Shown: in pieces, positions 1 to 7,237 of the stretch
How the letters are laid out: the number at the start of each line of letters is the position of its first letter
How positions within the stretch are numbered: position 1 is the first letter of the stretch
NCBI RefSeq assembly: GCF_029223525.1
Contig: NZ_JARHTQ010000047.1
Span: 1 to 45,268, forward strand
Reading direction: 5' to 3'
Origin: Streptantibioticus ferralitis
Lineage (GTDB): Bacteria; Actinomycetota; Actinomycetes; Streptomycetales; Streptomycetaceae
DNA: 45,268 bases
Notes under the pieces: model-generated
Seen by the model: the letters and a program-made list of their open reading frames with translations, nothing else
Database searches by the model: none
What the model was told of the DNA's origin: nothing
Translations under genes and position numbers: made by a program

Positions 1-39
1 GGCATCACGCTTGAACTCCGCCGAGTACCGCTTGCTCAT
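1..39 (-). CDS. IS3-family transposase OrfA, N-terminal 13 codons only (partial)
   Basis: The visible peptide MSKRYSAEFKRDA matches the start of IS3 OrfA proteins, which bind the element's ends through an N-terminal helix-turn-helix and form the transposase with OrfB by programmed frameshifting. The gene continues left of the window. A purine-rich stretch precedes the ATG on the minus strand. Confidence 0.55.
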   Translation of the reverse strand, partial: MSKRYSAEFKRDA

Positions 40-108
40 GTTGCTCTTGCTACTCACTACCTGGACTGCTTCCTCCGGGACTCATCCGTCCCAGTATCAG
101 GCTGTCCA
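1..108 (-). mobile_element. terminal part of an IS3-type insertion sequence, running off the left edge
   Basis: On the minus strand an ATG at 39 opens a frame reading MSKRYSAEFKRDA before the window ends. This is the classic start of an IS3-family OrfA transposase (helix-turn-helix subunit). Upstream of it, a segment ending in TGTCCA near 108 is the likely terminal inverted repeat. Only the end of the element is visible, so its other end, OrfB and its integrity cannot be judged. The boundary at 108 is inferred from the TGGACAG-type terminus. Confidence 0.55.
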
Positions 109-767
109 GATCAGTGGGGGAACTCCACACCTGCCTGGCGGGCAGGGGCGAACCAACTGCAACTGCCAGAGCAGAGGCCTTGTCGACGGTCCCCTCGGCT
201 TCGGCATCCAGTCGGCCGAAGTGGCGGTGCCGCGCGTAGAGTCGTCGGTCCGGATATCCCAGTTTGCCACGCCCGCTCGTCCAAGACGCTCCAGCTGTTT
301 CCGGGCAGGTCATGCGCCGTCACCCTTGCGGCCACCGGCATGGGCGAACGCTCATCGGGATCAGCAGACGGCCATCGACCCGGTGGCGAACCGACAACCG
401 GAGCGGGTGCCGTAACCGGCTGAACGTCCATACGGGTCGGGGTTCTTGGCGGTCAGGTCATGCCGCACCGAAACAGATGGCGACTCCATAAATCCTCTGG
501 CATTGACGGTCACCTCGGTCGACAACTCACCCACCACAGACCTCAGCCATATGACCATGGCTATATGCCACAGCAGCCACACTATTGGCAATGCGTCACA
601 CAGCGCCCCGAGTATCTGCACACGCCCCGGTGCACGCCACGACTGCGACCCCCGGCCGAGAATTCCGGCAGGTCTTCCTGTTCAAGGCCCTTACGCTGCC
701 CCTGCCGTGAGGACGTACTCAACCCGCTGACGGGCGTCATGGGCGAGTAGGAAGTGTAACGACCCGT
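109..767. other. no convincing gene; intergenic or decayed sequence
   Basis: Several short overlapping frames exist on both strands, but none shows a recognisable domain or a good ribosome-binding site. The 480-620 part is noticeably less G+C-rich than its surroundings, which suggests non-coding or foreign sequence between the IS end and the amino-acid operon. Confidence 0.5.
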
Positions 768-783
768 GCAAGTCCGAACTTGC
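768..783. promoter_or_regulatory. 16-bp inverted repeat upstream of the amino-acid operon (candidate operator)
   Basis: GCAAGTCCGAACTTGC is palindromic except for one mismatched pair. It lies about 130 bp before the chosen start of the dehydrogenase gene, in the only sizeable intergenic region of this operon. No cognate regulator is encoded nearby, so its role is inferred from position and symmetry only. Confidence 0.35.
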
Positions 784-913
784 GGGTGATCGAGCCTTGA
801 CGAAGTCTGATCGCTCATGTGGAATTGTGCAGCCGGAGGACAGAGTTCGATCACGCTGCCAGCCGGCAGCCATGTATCAATTGCCAGGCGACAATCTCGC
901 GCACGGGAGAATC

Positions 914-2092
914 ATGGCACCTCTCTTAGCAGCCGCCTTTCAAGACTCCACGACCGACCTCACGGCCTATGTGATCACTGACTCGCTTGTTGGCGGGAAG
1001 GCTATGGGCGGTTTGCGCATGACCCCCGGCGTCACCCCGCGAACCCTCGAGGTGCTGGCTCGGCAGATGACCTTGAAGCTCGCGCTCCACCGGCTCCCGA
1101 TCGGCGGGGCGAAGGGCGGCATCGTCTGCGGCCTGCCCCGTGGCCGCGAACGCGACGAGGTGCTGGCGGCCTTCGGCCGTGCGGCCCGTCCGCTTCTGCA
1201 CGGCGGCATCTACCTTGGACTCGATCAGGGCATCGATCTGCGGGACCGGGACCTCATCTTCTCCTCCGCGGAGTATGAAGTGCCGCTGCCCGGTGGCGCT
1301 TGTTCCTGGGCGGAACTGTGGGACCACTGTGCCTCTGTCACTGGGTTCGGAGTCGCCGAAGCCGTCGAGGCGACGAAGGCCCCGAGCGCTGGGGAGCGCC
1401 GGAGGATCGCAGTCCACGGCTTCGGCACGGTAGGACGCGGCACGGCCGCGCATTTGTCTGAGCGGGGGCATCTCATCGTTGCCGTCGCCGACCAACTCGG
1501 TACGATAAGCCACCCGCAGGGTTTACCGATGGCCGAGACCGCGGCGGCCACCGACTCCACGGGTGTCGTGGACCGGACACGGCTCCCCGCCGGTGTGCGG
1601 TGCGTCGACGACCCCACTGCGGTGTTCTCCGCCGAGGCCGATGTACTGGTGCTCGCGGCGGTTGCGGAGGCCGTGCACGAGAAGAACGTCGACCTGATCC
1701 GCGCCGGCCTGGTGGTCGAAGGCGCCAACGGGCCCTGTACCGAGCCTGCCCTCGCCGCTCTCGCAAGCCGCGGGGTCGAAGTGGTCCCGGGGATCGTCGC
1801 CAACGCCGGGGGCGCGATCGCCACCGGGCTCGTCCGCACCGAATGGCTTTCGCGGCACACGTCGGCTCCTGACGCCCATCCCGGGCAGCAGCGCAGGACT
1901 CCTGACGCGAAGAGCCTCGCCGAACACCTCCATGCTGAGGTCGCGCACCGCATCCGCGCGGCCTACCACAGGGTGGCCGAGCACGCCGCCGCCACCCGGA
2001 TCACCGCTCATCAGGCCGCCGAACGGTTGGCCGAGGAGAGCGCCGCAACGATCCATCATGAAAGGAATGACTCGCGTGGCGAACGTACGTGA
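914..2092 (+). CDS. Glu/Leu/Phe/Val-type amino-acid dehydrogenase
   Basis: This enzyme should interconvert an L-amino acid and its 2-keto acid with NAD(P)H and ammonia. An N-terminal dimerisation domain carries GGLRMTPGVT and the catalytic-lysine loop LPIGGAKGGI. A C-terminal Rossmann domain carries VHGFGTVGRGTAAHL and later VEGANGPCTEPA and GIVANAGG, all family hallmarks. The ATG at 914 is chosen because GGGAGA lies a few bases upstream; ATG at 872 is an alternative. Codon 5 (926-928) and codon 204 (1523-1525) are TTA, so translation may depend on the bldA tRNA. It overlaps the next gene and is the first gene of the operon. The exact substrate is unknown; a branched-chain amino acid is plausible given the downstream aminotransferase. 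Confidence 0.85.
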   Translation: MAPLLAAAFQDSTTDLTAYVITDSLVGGKAMGGLRMTPGVTPRTLEVLARQMTLKLALHRLPIGGAKGGIVCGLPRGRERDEVLAAFGRAARPLLHGGIYLGLDQGIDLRDRDLIFSSAEYEVPLPGGACSWAELWDHCASVTGFGVAEAVEATKAPSAGERRRIAVHGFGTVGRGTAAHLSERGHLIVAVADQLGTISHPQGLPMAETAAATDSTGVVDRTRLPAGVRCVDDPTAVFSAEADVLVLAAVAEAVHEKNVDLIRAGLVVEGANGPCTEPALAALASRGVEVVPGIVANAGGAIATGLVRTEWLSRHTSAPDAHPGQQRRTPDAKSLAEHLHAEVAHRIRAAYHRVAEHAAATRITAHQAAERLAEESAATIHHERNDSRGERT

Positions 2093-2939
2093 AACCCGCA
2101 CCGAGCACGAGTCCGAGTTCGATTCCAACCTCGATCACGCGCCGATCGGAAAGCCGCAGACCAGGCTGGGCGAGGCGCTGCCCGCCGAGTTGTCCCCGGA
2201 CGACTTCGTCAAGGAGCTCACCAACGAGGTGATGAACTCGGCCGCGGCCAACATCGGTCCGTTCTACGAGCAGCTCATCGCCAAGAAGGTCCCGATCGAA
2301 GGGGCACGCGAGTGGGTCAAGCAGTGGTACATCGACTCTCGCATCTTCCCCTCCGTGATCGCACAGATCGCCGCGAACTCCTACTACTTCTACGACGCCC
2401 GTCAGTACATGGGCGCCAACCTCGCCGAGGAATTAGGCGAGTTCAACCCGGCGAGGGAGCACCCGGTCACCGTACGGCAGCTCGGCCGAGCGCTCGGCGT
2501 CTCCGACGAGGAGCTGGAATTCGCCGAGCCGTACCCGGAGACTCTGCTCTACGTGGAGTACCGCCAGCACCTGGTCCGTGACTACCACTGGTTGGAGGGG
2601 TTGGCCGCGGGCAGCTTCGCGATCGAGCTGACCATCCCGGGCCGGTTCCGGCGGATCGCCGCGGCGCTGCGGGAGCAGTTCGACCTGGATGACGAGGCGC
2701 TGGAGGTCTTCCGCATCCACGCTGGCGACGAGCGGCTCGAACTCAACTACGGCGGCGACGACAAGCACGCGGGGGAAGCTGCGAACCTGCTGCGCAAGTA
2801 CGCGATCGGCGCCGAGCTGCAGCAGCGGATCCGACTGGCGATCTGGCGATCGATCCAGGCCCGTCGCGTCTACCAGTGGGGTCTTTACCGGGAAATCTGT
2901 CTCAAGCGGCACCCCGCTTGGGAGACAATCACCAAATGA
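2076..2939 (+). CDS. haem-oxygenase-like diiron oxidase (HDO) / TenA-PqqC fold candidate
   Basis: The protein is 287 residues, all-helical by appearance, and of the superfamily containing UndA, SznF, BesC, PolF and CADD. Candidate metal ligands in the usual order are E119 (NLAEELGEF), H129 (REHP), E184 (FAIEL), H215 (FRIH), D228 and H231 (GGDDKHAGEA). Known HDOs use O2 and an assembling Fe2 site for N-oxygenation, desaturation, C-C cleavage or ring formation on amino or fatty acids; the reaction here is unknown. GTG 2076 is preferred because AAAGGA lies 9 nt upstream; ATGs at 2058 and 2067 are alternatives, and all overlap the preceding gene. Codon 120 (2433-2435) is TTA. The spacing between H215 and D228 is longer than the usual H-x3-D-x2-H, which is unusual. 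Its stop overlaps the exporter start (ATGA), so translation is coupled. Confidence 0.7.
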   Translation: MANVRETRTEHESEFDSNLDHAPIGKPQTRLGEALPAELSPDDFVKELTNEVMNSAAANIGPFYEQLIAKKVPIEGAREWVKQWYIDSRIFPSVIAQIAANSYYFYDARQYMGANLAEELGEFNPAREHPVTVRQLGRALGVSDEELEFAEPYPETLLYVEYRQHLVRDYHWLEGLAAGSFAIELTIPGRFRRIAAALREQFDLDDEALEVFRIHAGDERLELNYGGDDKHAGEAANLLRKYAIGAELQQRIRLAIWRSIQARRVYQWGLYREICLKRHPAWETITK

Positions 2940-3862
2940 CGCTCCGGCTCCAATTTCTGCTCCTGTCGGTCCCACTGACCGCAGCGGGCAACCTCATTGC
3001 CGCCCGGTACGCACTCGAAGGGTTCACTCCGGAGGAGGCCAACGCCCTACGCTACCTGCTGGCTATGGCAGCACTGCTGCCGTTCGTAGGGCGCTGGCCT
3101 CGGCCGGTCCGAAGTGATCTGCCGTGGCTCGCGGCGACCGGCGTGCTCGGCATCTGCGTATACAACGTGCTGTTCTTCGAGGCGCTGAGGCTGATCCCGG
3201 CCGCGGAAGCCGGACTCATCGAAATGATCATTCCGGTGGCATCGCTGGTGCTGGCCTGGCTGATCCTCCATGAGAGGGTGTCGCGGCGCCAGGTTGTGGG
3301 GATAGCGGTCGGCTGGCTCGGCATCGTCTGGCTGATGAAGATCCTTCCGCCCAACGCGGCGGCGGCGCAATCCGCTGGTGACTGGCGCGGCGAGCTGCTC
3401 ATGACGATCGCCGTCCTGATCTTCGCGGTGTACGGCGTCACGAGCAAGCTCGCCATGCGTCGCCTGCCGCCGCCGGCGGTGGCGGCCTGGGGATGCCTGT
3501 TCGGGGCTGTGCCGCTGGTGCTCCTGGCGGCGCCCGGCCTGATCTCACATCCGGAGCACCTGACGGCCGCCCCCTTGGCGAGCTGGCTAGGAGTGCTGTT
3601 CGGGGGTCTGATCGGCTTCGTCTACAACATCATCGCCTGGTACTACTGCTTCACCCGTATCGGCGTCTCCCGTACCAACGTGTACCTCTATCTCGTACCG
3701 GTCTTGGGCGCGGCGCTCGCCGTACCGATCTTCGGAGAGTCGCTCTCCGGCTGGCAGCTTGTGGGCGCGGCCGTGACCATGGGCGGTGTCGTGTTCGCCA
3801 CGGCGGAACTTCCCGCGCGCACGAGGTTGCGCAGTGGCGTGCCGGCGCGAAACCGGGAGTAG
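2936..3862 (+). CDS. EamA/DMT-family transporter
   Basis: This 308-residue membrane protein has about ten hydrophobic segments arranged as two five-helix repeats, typical of EamA (drug/metabolite transporter) permeases that export amino acids and other small metabolites. The second repeat begins near the WRGELLMTIAVLIFAVYG segment, and EPSR-like turns such as RLIPAAEAGLIEMIIP occur in the first. Its ATG overlaps the upstream stop (ATGA at 2936-2939) with GGGAGA about 10 nt before, so it is translationally coupled to the HDO gene. This placement suggests it exports the operon's product and may give self-resistance. The last 175 bp are overlapped by the antisense dehydrogenase gene. Confidence 0.85.
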   Translation: MTLRLQFLLLSVPLTAAGNLIAARYALEGFTPEEANALRYLLAMAALLPFVGRWPRPVRSDLPWLAATGVLGICVYNVLFFEALRLIPAAEAGLIEMIIPVASLVLAWLILHERVSRRQVVGIAVGWLGIVWLMKILPPNAAAAQSAGDWRGELLMTIAVLIFAVYGVTSKLAMRRLPPPAVAAWGCLFGAVPLVLLAAPGLISHPEHLTAAPLASWLGVLFGGLIGFVYNIIAWYYCFTRIGVSRTNVYLYLVPVLGAALAVPIFGESLSGWQLVGAAVTMGGVVFATAELPARTRLRSGVPARNRE

Positions 3863-4722
3863 TTGTCGCAGATCAAATCGGCCAGATCAGCCCCCTCGCC
3901 GGGATAGCCGAACGCGGTGTGGGGGGTGACCCAGAGCCGGTCGGCCCTCCAGAGACCGCTGGAAGAAGGGAGCGGTTCCTCATCGTGGACGTCGAGCATG
4001 GCGCCCCCGAGCCTGCTGAGCTCCGCAACAAGCGCCTCGGTTTCGAGCACGGTGGGACGGCCCACGTTGATCACGAAGGCTCCATCGGGCAGTGCGCGAA
4101 GCACCTGACGGGAGACCAGGTTGGTGGTCTCCTCGGTGCCGGGCACAGCGGCGACCAGAAAGAGCGATTCCTTGGCCACCTCGAGCAGGCGCTCCCGGCT
4201 GATCACCAGGTCCGCGGCGTCGTCGGCGCGGCCGGTGCGGGTCACCGCCACCACCCGCATCCCGAACGCTCTGGCTCGTACGGCGACCGCTCGTCCGACG
4301 CTGCCCAGCCCAAGCAGAAGCAACGTCTCCCCGGCGAGGAGTCGCGCCGCGTAGTTGGGCTGCCACCTGTGCTCGTGCTGCCGGCGGACGAGTCCCGGCG
4401 CGTCCTTGGCAAGAGCCAGCATGCCCATGAGCACGAACTCGGCGACCGCCCGCGACGGGACGTCCCCTGCGTTCGTCACCAGCAGGTCGTCGGGCGGCGG
4501 CCCGGCCACGGCGAGCTGGTCGGTGCCGACGCTGGTCAGCTGCAGCCAGCGCAGGCGCGGGCTGCAGCGCAACAGACCGGATGGCAGCGTGTTCGCCACG
4601 AGGATTTCGCAATCGGGGAATTCGCCTTCGTCGACCGATTCGACCTGCACGTCGGTCAGCGCGTCGGCTAGGCGTTCAGCCAGTTCGGTACCGAGCCGTG
4701 AATGCATGACCCCTATTCGCAT
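3688..4722 (-). CDS. D-isomer-specific 2-hydroxyacid dehydrogenase, antisense within the operon
   Basis: The protein would be 344 residues; relatives reduce 2-keto acids to D-2-hydroxyacids with NAD(P)H. Visible are the catalytic arginine segment FVINVGRPTV, the NAD loop LLGLGSVGRAVA, the acid in MLDVHDEEPLP and the histidine in VTPHTAFGY, so the active site looks complete. The start MRIGVMHSRLG at 4722 is chosen because similarity-like sequence begins there; the ribosome site is weak. The gene lies on the opposite strand between the exporter and the methyltransferase. Its start is 16 bp from the methyltransferase start, and its last 58 codons run antisense into the exporter gene. The tail after PLRNLVRAG looks non-conserved, as if an original stop was lost. 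It may act on the 2-keto acid made by the operon's dehydrogenase or aminotransferase. Confidence 0.8.
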   Translation of the reverse strand: MRIGVMHSRLGTELAERLADALTDVQVESVDEGEFPDCEILVANTLPSGLLRCSPRLRWLQLTSVGTDQLAVAGPPPDDLLVTNAGDVPSRAVAEFVLMGMLALAKDAPGLVRRQHEHRWQPNYAARLLAGETLLLLGLGSVGRAVAVRARAFGMRVVAVTRTGRADDAADLVISRERLLEVAKESLFLVAAVPGTEETTNLVSRQVLRALPDGAFVINVGRPTVLETEALVAELSRLGGAMLDVHDEEPLPSSSGLWRADRLWVTPHTAFGYPGEGADLADLICDNYSRFRAGTPLRNLVRAGSSAVANTTPPMVTAAPTSCQPESDSPKIGTASAAPKTGTR

Positions 4723-4738
4723 GACCCAAGGATGTGGG

Positions 4739-5374
4739 ATGACGCCAGAGATGTCACGAGTACTCGCCCGTCTGGAACACCGGTCGGAAGGTGAACGGGC
4801 GGAGCTGGAACGGCTCAACGCCGCAGGCGCCGGCCACACCAGGGCCGCCGCGGGGCAGCTCATGCTGGACGTCGGCCCCGACGTCGGCCGCCTGCTCGCC
4901 ATGCTGGTACGGTGCCGCACCAATCCCACTGTCGTCGAGGTGGGGAGTTCAGTCGGCTATTCGACGATCTGGCTGGCTGATGCGGTTCGCGCCGCCGGTG
5001 GCCGGGTCCACTCCATCGAACCCGACACCGGCAAGGTCGCCCAGGCGCGGGACAATCTCGCGGAAGCCGGGCTGGCGGAGTACGTCGAGGTCATCGAGGG
5101 CACCGCCGCCGATGTTCTGCCGCGATTGCCAGGGCCCTACGACGTCGTGATCATCGACCACTGGAAGGACCTGTACATCCCCGACTTCGATCTGGCCTGG
5201 AAGCAGGTCGCTGTGGGAGGTGTCGTCGTGGCCGACAACATCCTTGTGCCCCAGGCCACCCGCGGCCTCATGGGGGAGTACGTCAAGCATGTGCGGTCCG
5301 TTCCCGGCGCCTGGTCGCAGACGCTACCGCTGGGGGATGGTGTCGAGGTAACCATACGGACTGGAGAACAGTGA
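4739..5374 (+). CDS. catechol-O-methyltransferase-like SAM-dependent O-methyltransferase
   Basis: This 211-residue class I methyltransferase has the SAM motif VVEVGSSVGYS (65-75), the SAM-ribose acid in HSIEPD, and IDHWKD followed by VADN. D140, K143, D166 and N167 match in motif and spacing the Mg2+ ligands and catalytic lysine of animal COMT (D141, K144, D169, N170), so it should be active. It would methylate an oxygen next to another metal-chelating oxygen: a catechol, 2-hydroxy/keto acid or hydroxamate-like group. ATG 4739 is chosen for the AAGGA 6 nt upstream; ATG 4721 is an alternative that would overlap the antisense gene. Its stop overlaps the start of the aminotransferase. Substrate identity is inference. 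Confidence 0.8.
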   Translation: MTPEMSRVLARLEHRSEGERAELERLNAAGAGHTRAAAGQLMLDVGPDVGRLLAMLVRCRTNPTVVEVGSSVGYSTIWLADAVRAAGGRVHSIEPDTGKVAQARDNLAEAGLAEYVEVIEGTAADVLPRLPGPYDVVIIDHWKDLYIPDFDLAWKQVAVGGVVVADNILVPQATRGLMGEYVKHVRSVPGAWSQTLPLGDGVEVTIRTGEQ

Positions 5375-6294
5375 TGATCGAGCCTTCGGGATCATTCTGG
5401 CTGGACGGGGCGTTGGTCCCGTCAACCACCGGAGCACATCTGCTGACTCACACTCTCCACACCGGCTTCGGCGTGCTCGAGGGGATCCGTTGCTACCGGC
5501 TCGACGACGGCAGCGTCCGGATGTTCCGTGGCCGGGATCACATGCGGCGGCTCCTGGAATCGGCCGCCGCGCTCGGGATGGAGGCGCCGAATGACCTGGA
5601 CCAGTTGGTCGCGGCCGGAGCCGAGGCGGTACGAGCCAACGAACTCGCCGACGCCTATCTGCGTCCGCTCGTCTACTCGGGCGAACCCAACGTCATCTTC
5701 GCCCACTGGCTCAACACCACCCATGTCGCGATGATCGCGTTTCCCTGGACGGGATATTCCGACCGCGACCGGGCGGCTGGAACCACCGCGACGGTCTCCC
5801 CCTACCCGCGGCCCGCCGCTCTGGCCTCGTTCTACAAGGCGAAGGCGTGTGGGCACTACGTCCTGTCGGTGACGGCATACAGTGACGCGCGCCGTCGCGG
5901 GTACGGTCAGGCGATCTTCTGCGATGAGAACGGACTGGTCGCCGAGTCGACCGGAGAGAACGTCTTCGCCGTCATCGATGACGTCGTCTGCACGCCCTCG
6001 TCAGCCAGTCCCATCCTCATGGGCATCACGCGCGACGCGGTGCTGAAGATCGCCGGCGACGACCTCGGATATGCGGTGGCCGAACGTGACCTCACGGTCG
6101 ACGAACTGTACCGAGCCGACGAGGTGTTCACCACCGGCACGGCCTCCGAACTGCTGCCCGTCCCGGAGATCGACGGACATAAGATCGGCACCGGCGCCCT
6201 CGGGCCGGTGACCTCGAGGATTCAAGAACGCTTCAACGCACTGACCCATGGCCGCTTCCCCGACACGCGGGGCTGGCTCGACGTCGAGATCTAG
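5374..6294 (+). CDS. branched-chain aminotransferase-like (class IV PLP) enzyme
   Basis: This 306-residue class IV aminotransferase resembles IlvE. It should move an amino group between glutamate and a branched-chain or related 2-keto acid. The N-terminal GFGVLEGIRCY, the PLP lysine segment FYKAKACGHY (K157) and the PLP-phosphate and structural motif ESTGENVFAV are all present, as is the late VFTTGTASELLPV loop. Its ATG overlaps the methyltransferase stop (TGATG; GTG at 5371 is an alternative start), so the two genes are coupled. Together with the amino-acid dehydrogenase this gives the operon two enzymes for amino/keto acid exchange, hence a biosynthetic rather than housekeeping role is likely. 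An IS4 remnant begins 12 bp after the stop. Confidence 0.85.
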   Translation: MIEPSGSFWLDGALVPSTTGAHLLTHTLHTGFGVLEGIRCYRLDDGSVRMFRGRDHMRRLLESAAALGMEAPNDLDQLVAAGAEAVRANELADAYLRPLVYSGEPNVIFAHWLNTTHVAMIAFPWTGYSDRDRAAGTTATVSPYPRPAALASFYKAKACGHYVLSVTAYSDARRRGYGQAIFCDENGLVAESTGENVFAVIDDVVCTPSSASPILMGITRDAVLKIAGDDLGYAVAERDLTVDELYRADEVFTTGTASELLPVPEIDGHKIGTGALGPVTSRIQERFNALTHGRFPDTRGWLDVEI

Positions 6295-6305
6295 GCCCAA
6301 TACCA

Positions 6306-6900
6306 GTGACTTTGTGCTGGCTGACGCGGGTCCTTCCACCGGAGTTGGTGGATGAGGTGGTGGCTGGGTGCGGGCGGGTGGACCAGCGTTCGCGGCTGCT
6401 GCCGGCACGGGTGGCGGTGTACTTCGTGCTGGTGATGTGCCTGTTCTCCGGCCACGGCTACGAAGAGTTCGCCCGGCTGTTGGCGCATGGCCTGGAGCGG
6501 GTGCGGCGGTGGCAGGTGCCGACCAAGGCTGCGATCGGCAAGGCCCGCCGTCGGTTGGGGCCACAGCCGTTGAAGGTGCTGTTCGAGCGGGTGTGCCGTC
6601 CGGTGGCGGTGCCGGAGACAACAGGTTCCTGGTACCGCCGATGGCGGCTGGTAGCAGTGGACGGCACCACATTCGATGTGCCCGGTACGCAGGACAACGC
6701 AGTGTTCTTCGGCCGTCCGGGATCGGGTCGCGGGCAGTAGCGTAGTGCGTATCCGCAGGTGCGCCCTTGCCGTGCTGGTGGAGTGCGGGACGCATGCGCT
6801 GTTCGTCGCGGCGATGGGACCGTGCCCGCTGCATGAACAGCGCCTGGTCCCAGCTGTGTTGGAGCGGCTCGAGCCGGGGATGTTGCTGCTGACCGACCGG
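6306..6900 (+). pseudogene. IS4-family transposase, frameshifted and 3'-truncated
   Basis: The first frame shows the IS4 N-terminal domain (LPARVAVYFVLVMCLFSGHGYEEF begins near residue 32, abbreviated here) and the first catalytic Asp in LVAVDGTTFDVPGTQ. The frame stops at 6740; the following conserved part (AVLVECGTHALF to LEPGMLLLTDR, second catalytic Asp) is in another frame, so there is a frameshift near 6740. The third catalytic residue and the C-terminus are missing because the sequence switches abruptly to an IS630 remnant near 6900. It cannot encode an active transposase. Confidence 0.75.
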
Positions 6901-7179
6901 AGCACATCCGTATGCAGGCGGCCGAGTTGTTCGCCCTGGAACACGACAATGCCGCCATCGCCAAGCAGTTACGTGTCAGCGTGCGGTCGGTACAGCGGTA
7001 GCGCCAGGCGTGGGAGCAGGGCGGAACGTCTGGTCACCGCTGCGACGCAGCAGCAAGGCCAACACCGCTTTCACCGACCCTGATCACCTGATGCGCGCCC
7101 TTCGGCAGGGCCTCCGCGAGATCCAGTACCGCAGCAACCTCATCGATGGATGTCTCGTTAAAACCGGCCCACCCTGACA
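6899..7179 (+). pseudogene. IS630-family transposase remnant with internal deletion and nonsense codon
   Basis: The sequence MQAAELFALEHDNAAIAKQL followed by RVSVRSVQR is the N-terminal helix-turn-helix of IS630 transposases. A TAG then sits where a Trp codon is expected (RQAWEQG follows). About 20 bp later the reading resumes with the typical C-terminus VWSPLRRSSKANTAFTDPDH ending IDGCLVKTGPP and a stop. The whole DDE core is missing. The remnant abuts the IS4 remnant, forming a composite scar. Confidence 0.65.
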
Positions 7180-7237
7180 ACATCACGGCAACAACCTCAG
7201 CAGCGCCGTCTGCCCCGCGTCGTACAGGATGGTCTCC

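Noticed and set aside
361-621. Minus-strand frame with a hydrophobic N-terminus (VWLLWHIAMVIWL)
   Set aside because: No ribosome site and no continuation resembling a membrane protein; likely chance in a lower-G+C stretch.
3493-4671. A 392-codon plus-strand frame opposite the D-2-hydroxyacid dehydrogenase
   Set aside because: No family signature; the minus-strand frame has all dehydrogenase catalytic motifs.
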